A DNA stretch of 6,873 nt. Origin: Falsiroseomonas sp035644895 (GTDB taxonomy: Bacteria; Pseudomonadota; Alphaproteobacteria; Acetobacterales; Acetobacteraceae). A model generated the notes under the pieces. That model was given only the letters and a program-made list of their open reading frames with translations. It ran no database searches and was not told the DNA's origin. The stretch covers positions 1 to 6,873 of the forward strand of contig DASQNQ010000155.1 of the NCBI GenBank assembly GCA_035644895.1, in the 5' to 3' direction. The position numbers and the translations under genes were made by a program. Shown one piece after another: positions 6,385 to 6,873 of this stretch (position 1 is the first letter of the stretch; each line of letters opens with the position of its first letter).

Positions 6385-6873
6385 TCAGGCCGGCGCGCGG
6401 GCGCGGCGCGCGAGCCCGGCCTGGAACGCGCAGAACGCGAGGAACATGCCCGGCACCAGCGCGGCGGTGAACCAGAGCGGCGCGGCGGGGCTGCCCGTCC
6501 AGTCGCGCAGCCAGCCCGCCGCAGGCGGCATGGTCGCGAAGCCGGCGTAGAGCCAGGTGTAGAACAGCCCCATGCCGAGCGACCGGTTCTCCGGCCGCAG
6601 CACCCGGCCGGGCAGCGAGAGCAGCACGCCGGCCGGCAGGCCCATCAGCAGCCCGGCCGCCACCAGCGCCACGCCCGGCGGCGCGGCGCCGGATGCCAGC
6701 ACCGCGAAGCAGCCCGCCCAGCCGAGCGAGCCCGCCGCCATCAGCAGCGCCGGGGAGGTGCCGCGCTGCGCGAGCACCCCGCCCGCCTGGACGGAGACGG
6801 CGCCGAGCCAGGTCACCGCGCCCACCAGCACCCCGGCCTCCGCGGCGCTGCGGCCGAGGCTCGCGAGGAAGGT
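6385..6873 (-). CDS. MFS transporter, C-terminal half (5' end cut by window edge)
   Basis: About 162 residues are present, with the frame open to the right edge. The GTG at 6831 is therefore an internal codon and not a credible start. Five hydrophobic segments fit the last helices of a twelve-helix major facilitator. They include GVLVGAVTWLGAVSV, ALLMAAGSLGWAGCFAVLA, VALVAAGLLMGLPAGVLLSL, a GMGLFYTWLYAG segment, and a final LWFTAALVPGMFLAF helix with a short basic tail (ARRARAPA). The loop RVLRPENRSLGMG between the third and fourth visible segments, and GWLRDWTGSPAAPLWF before the last, are typical of MFS carriers in which this half is conserved. The substrate cannot be inferred from this fragment. 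The stop TGA (minus strand, 6385-6387) lies 3 nt from the dsbB stop, leaving no room for a separate terminator between the convergent genes. Confidence 0.87.
   Translation of the reverse strand, partial: TFLASLGRSAAEAGVLVGAVTWLGAVSVQAGGVLAQRGTSPALLMAAGSLGWAGCFAVLASGAAPPGVALVAAGLLMGLPAGVLLSLPGRVLRPENRSLGMGLFYTWLYAGFATMPPAAGWLRDWTGSPAAPLWFTAALVPGMFLAFCAFQAGLARRARAPA

Noticed and set aside
1..6873. CRISPR arrays, tRNA/rRNA genes, insertion sequences, prophage or defence genes
   Set aside because: Read on both strands, no spaced direct repeats, RNA gene signatures, transposase motifs or terminal inverted repeats were seen. All sequence is accounted for by housekeeping-type genes.

Overview
The window looks like an ordinary chromosomal segment of a high-GC alphaproteobacterium. 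The very GC-rich third codon positions, short intergenic gaps and protein styles fit an Acetobacteraceae/Roseomonas-like organism, but that lineage call is inference and is not shown by a marker gene. No rRNA, tRNA, CRISPR array, insertion sequence or other mobile element is visible. No stretch longer than about 100 bases lacks a gene.

Left part (2-5263), plus strand. Four genes lie head to tail. They are the 3' four-fifths or so of a cobalamin-dependent methionine synthase (metH, cut by the left window edge), a cation diffusion facilitator (CDF) metal exporter, a small TonB-type energy transducer, and a PduO-type cob(I)alamin adenosyltransferase. The gaps are 47 nt between metH and CDF, a 4-nt GTGA overlap between CDF and tonB, and a 7-nt overlap between tonB and the adenosyltransferase, so this is probably one operon. 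Three of the four products can be tied to vitamin B12 or its metal. MetH uses methylcobalamin, TonB energises outer-membrane B12 or metal-chelate uptake, and the adenosyltransferase makes adenosylcobalamin. The CDF exports divalent metal. A shared cobalamin/cobalt theme is an attractive inference but is not proven.

Right part (5260-6873). A minus-strand glutathione S-transferase-like gene converges on the adenosyltransferase gene, and the two stop codons overlap. It appears to have lost about 30 residues from its thioredoxin-fold domain. A 96-bp divergent spacer separates it from a plus-strand dsbB-type quinone-linked disulfide oxidoreductase, whose start codon sits at the edge of a perfect inverted repeat. 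The window ends with the C-terminal half of a minus-strand MFS transporter, convergent with dsbB at only 3 nt.

No undescribed multi-gene system is evident. The most notable points are the internally deleted GST, the unusual transport-site residues of the CDF protein, the B12-flavoured gene cluster, and the hairpin at the dsbB start.
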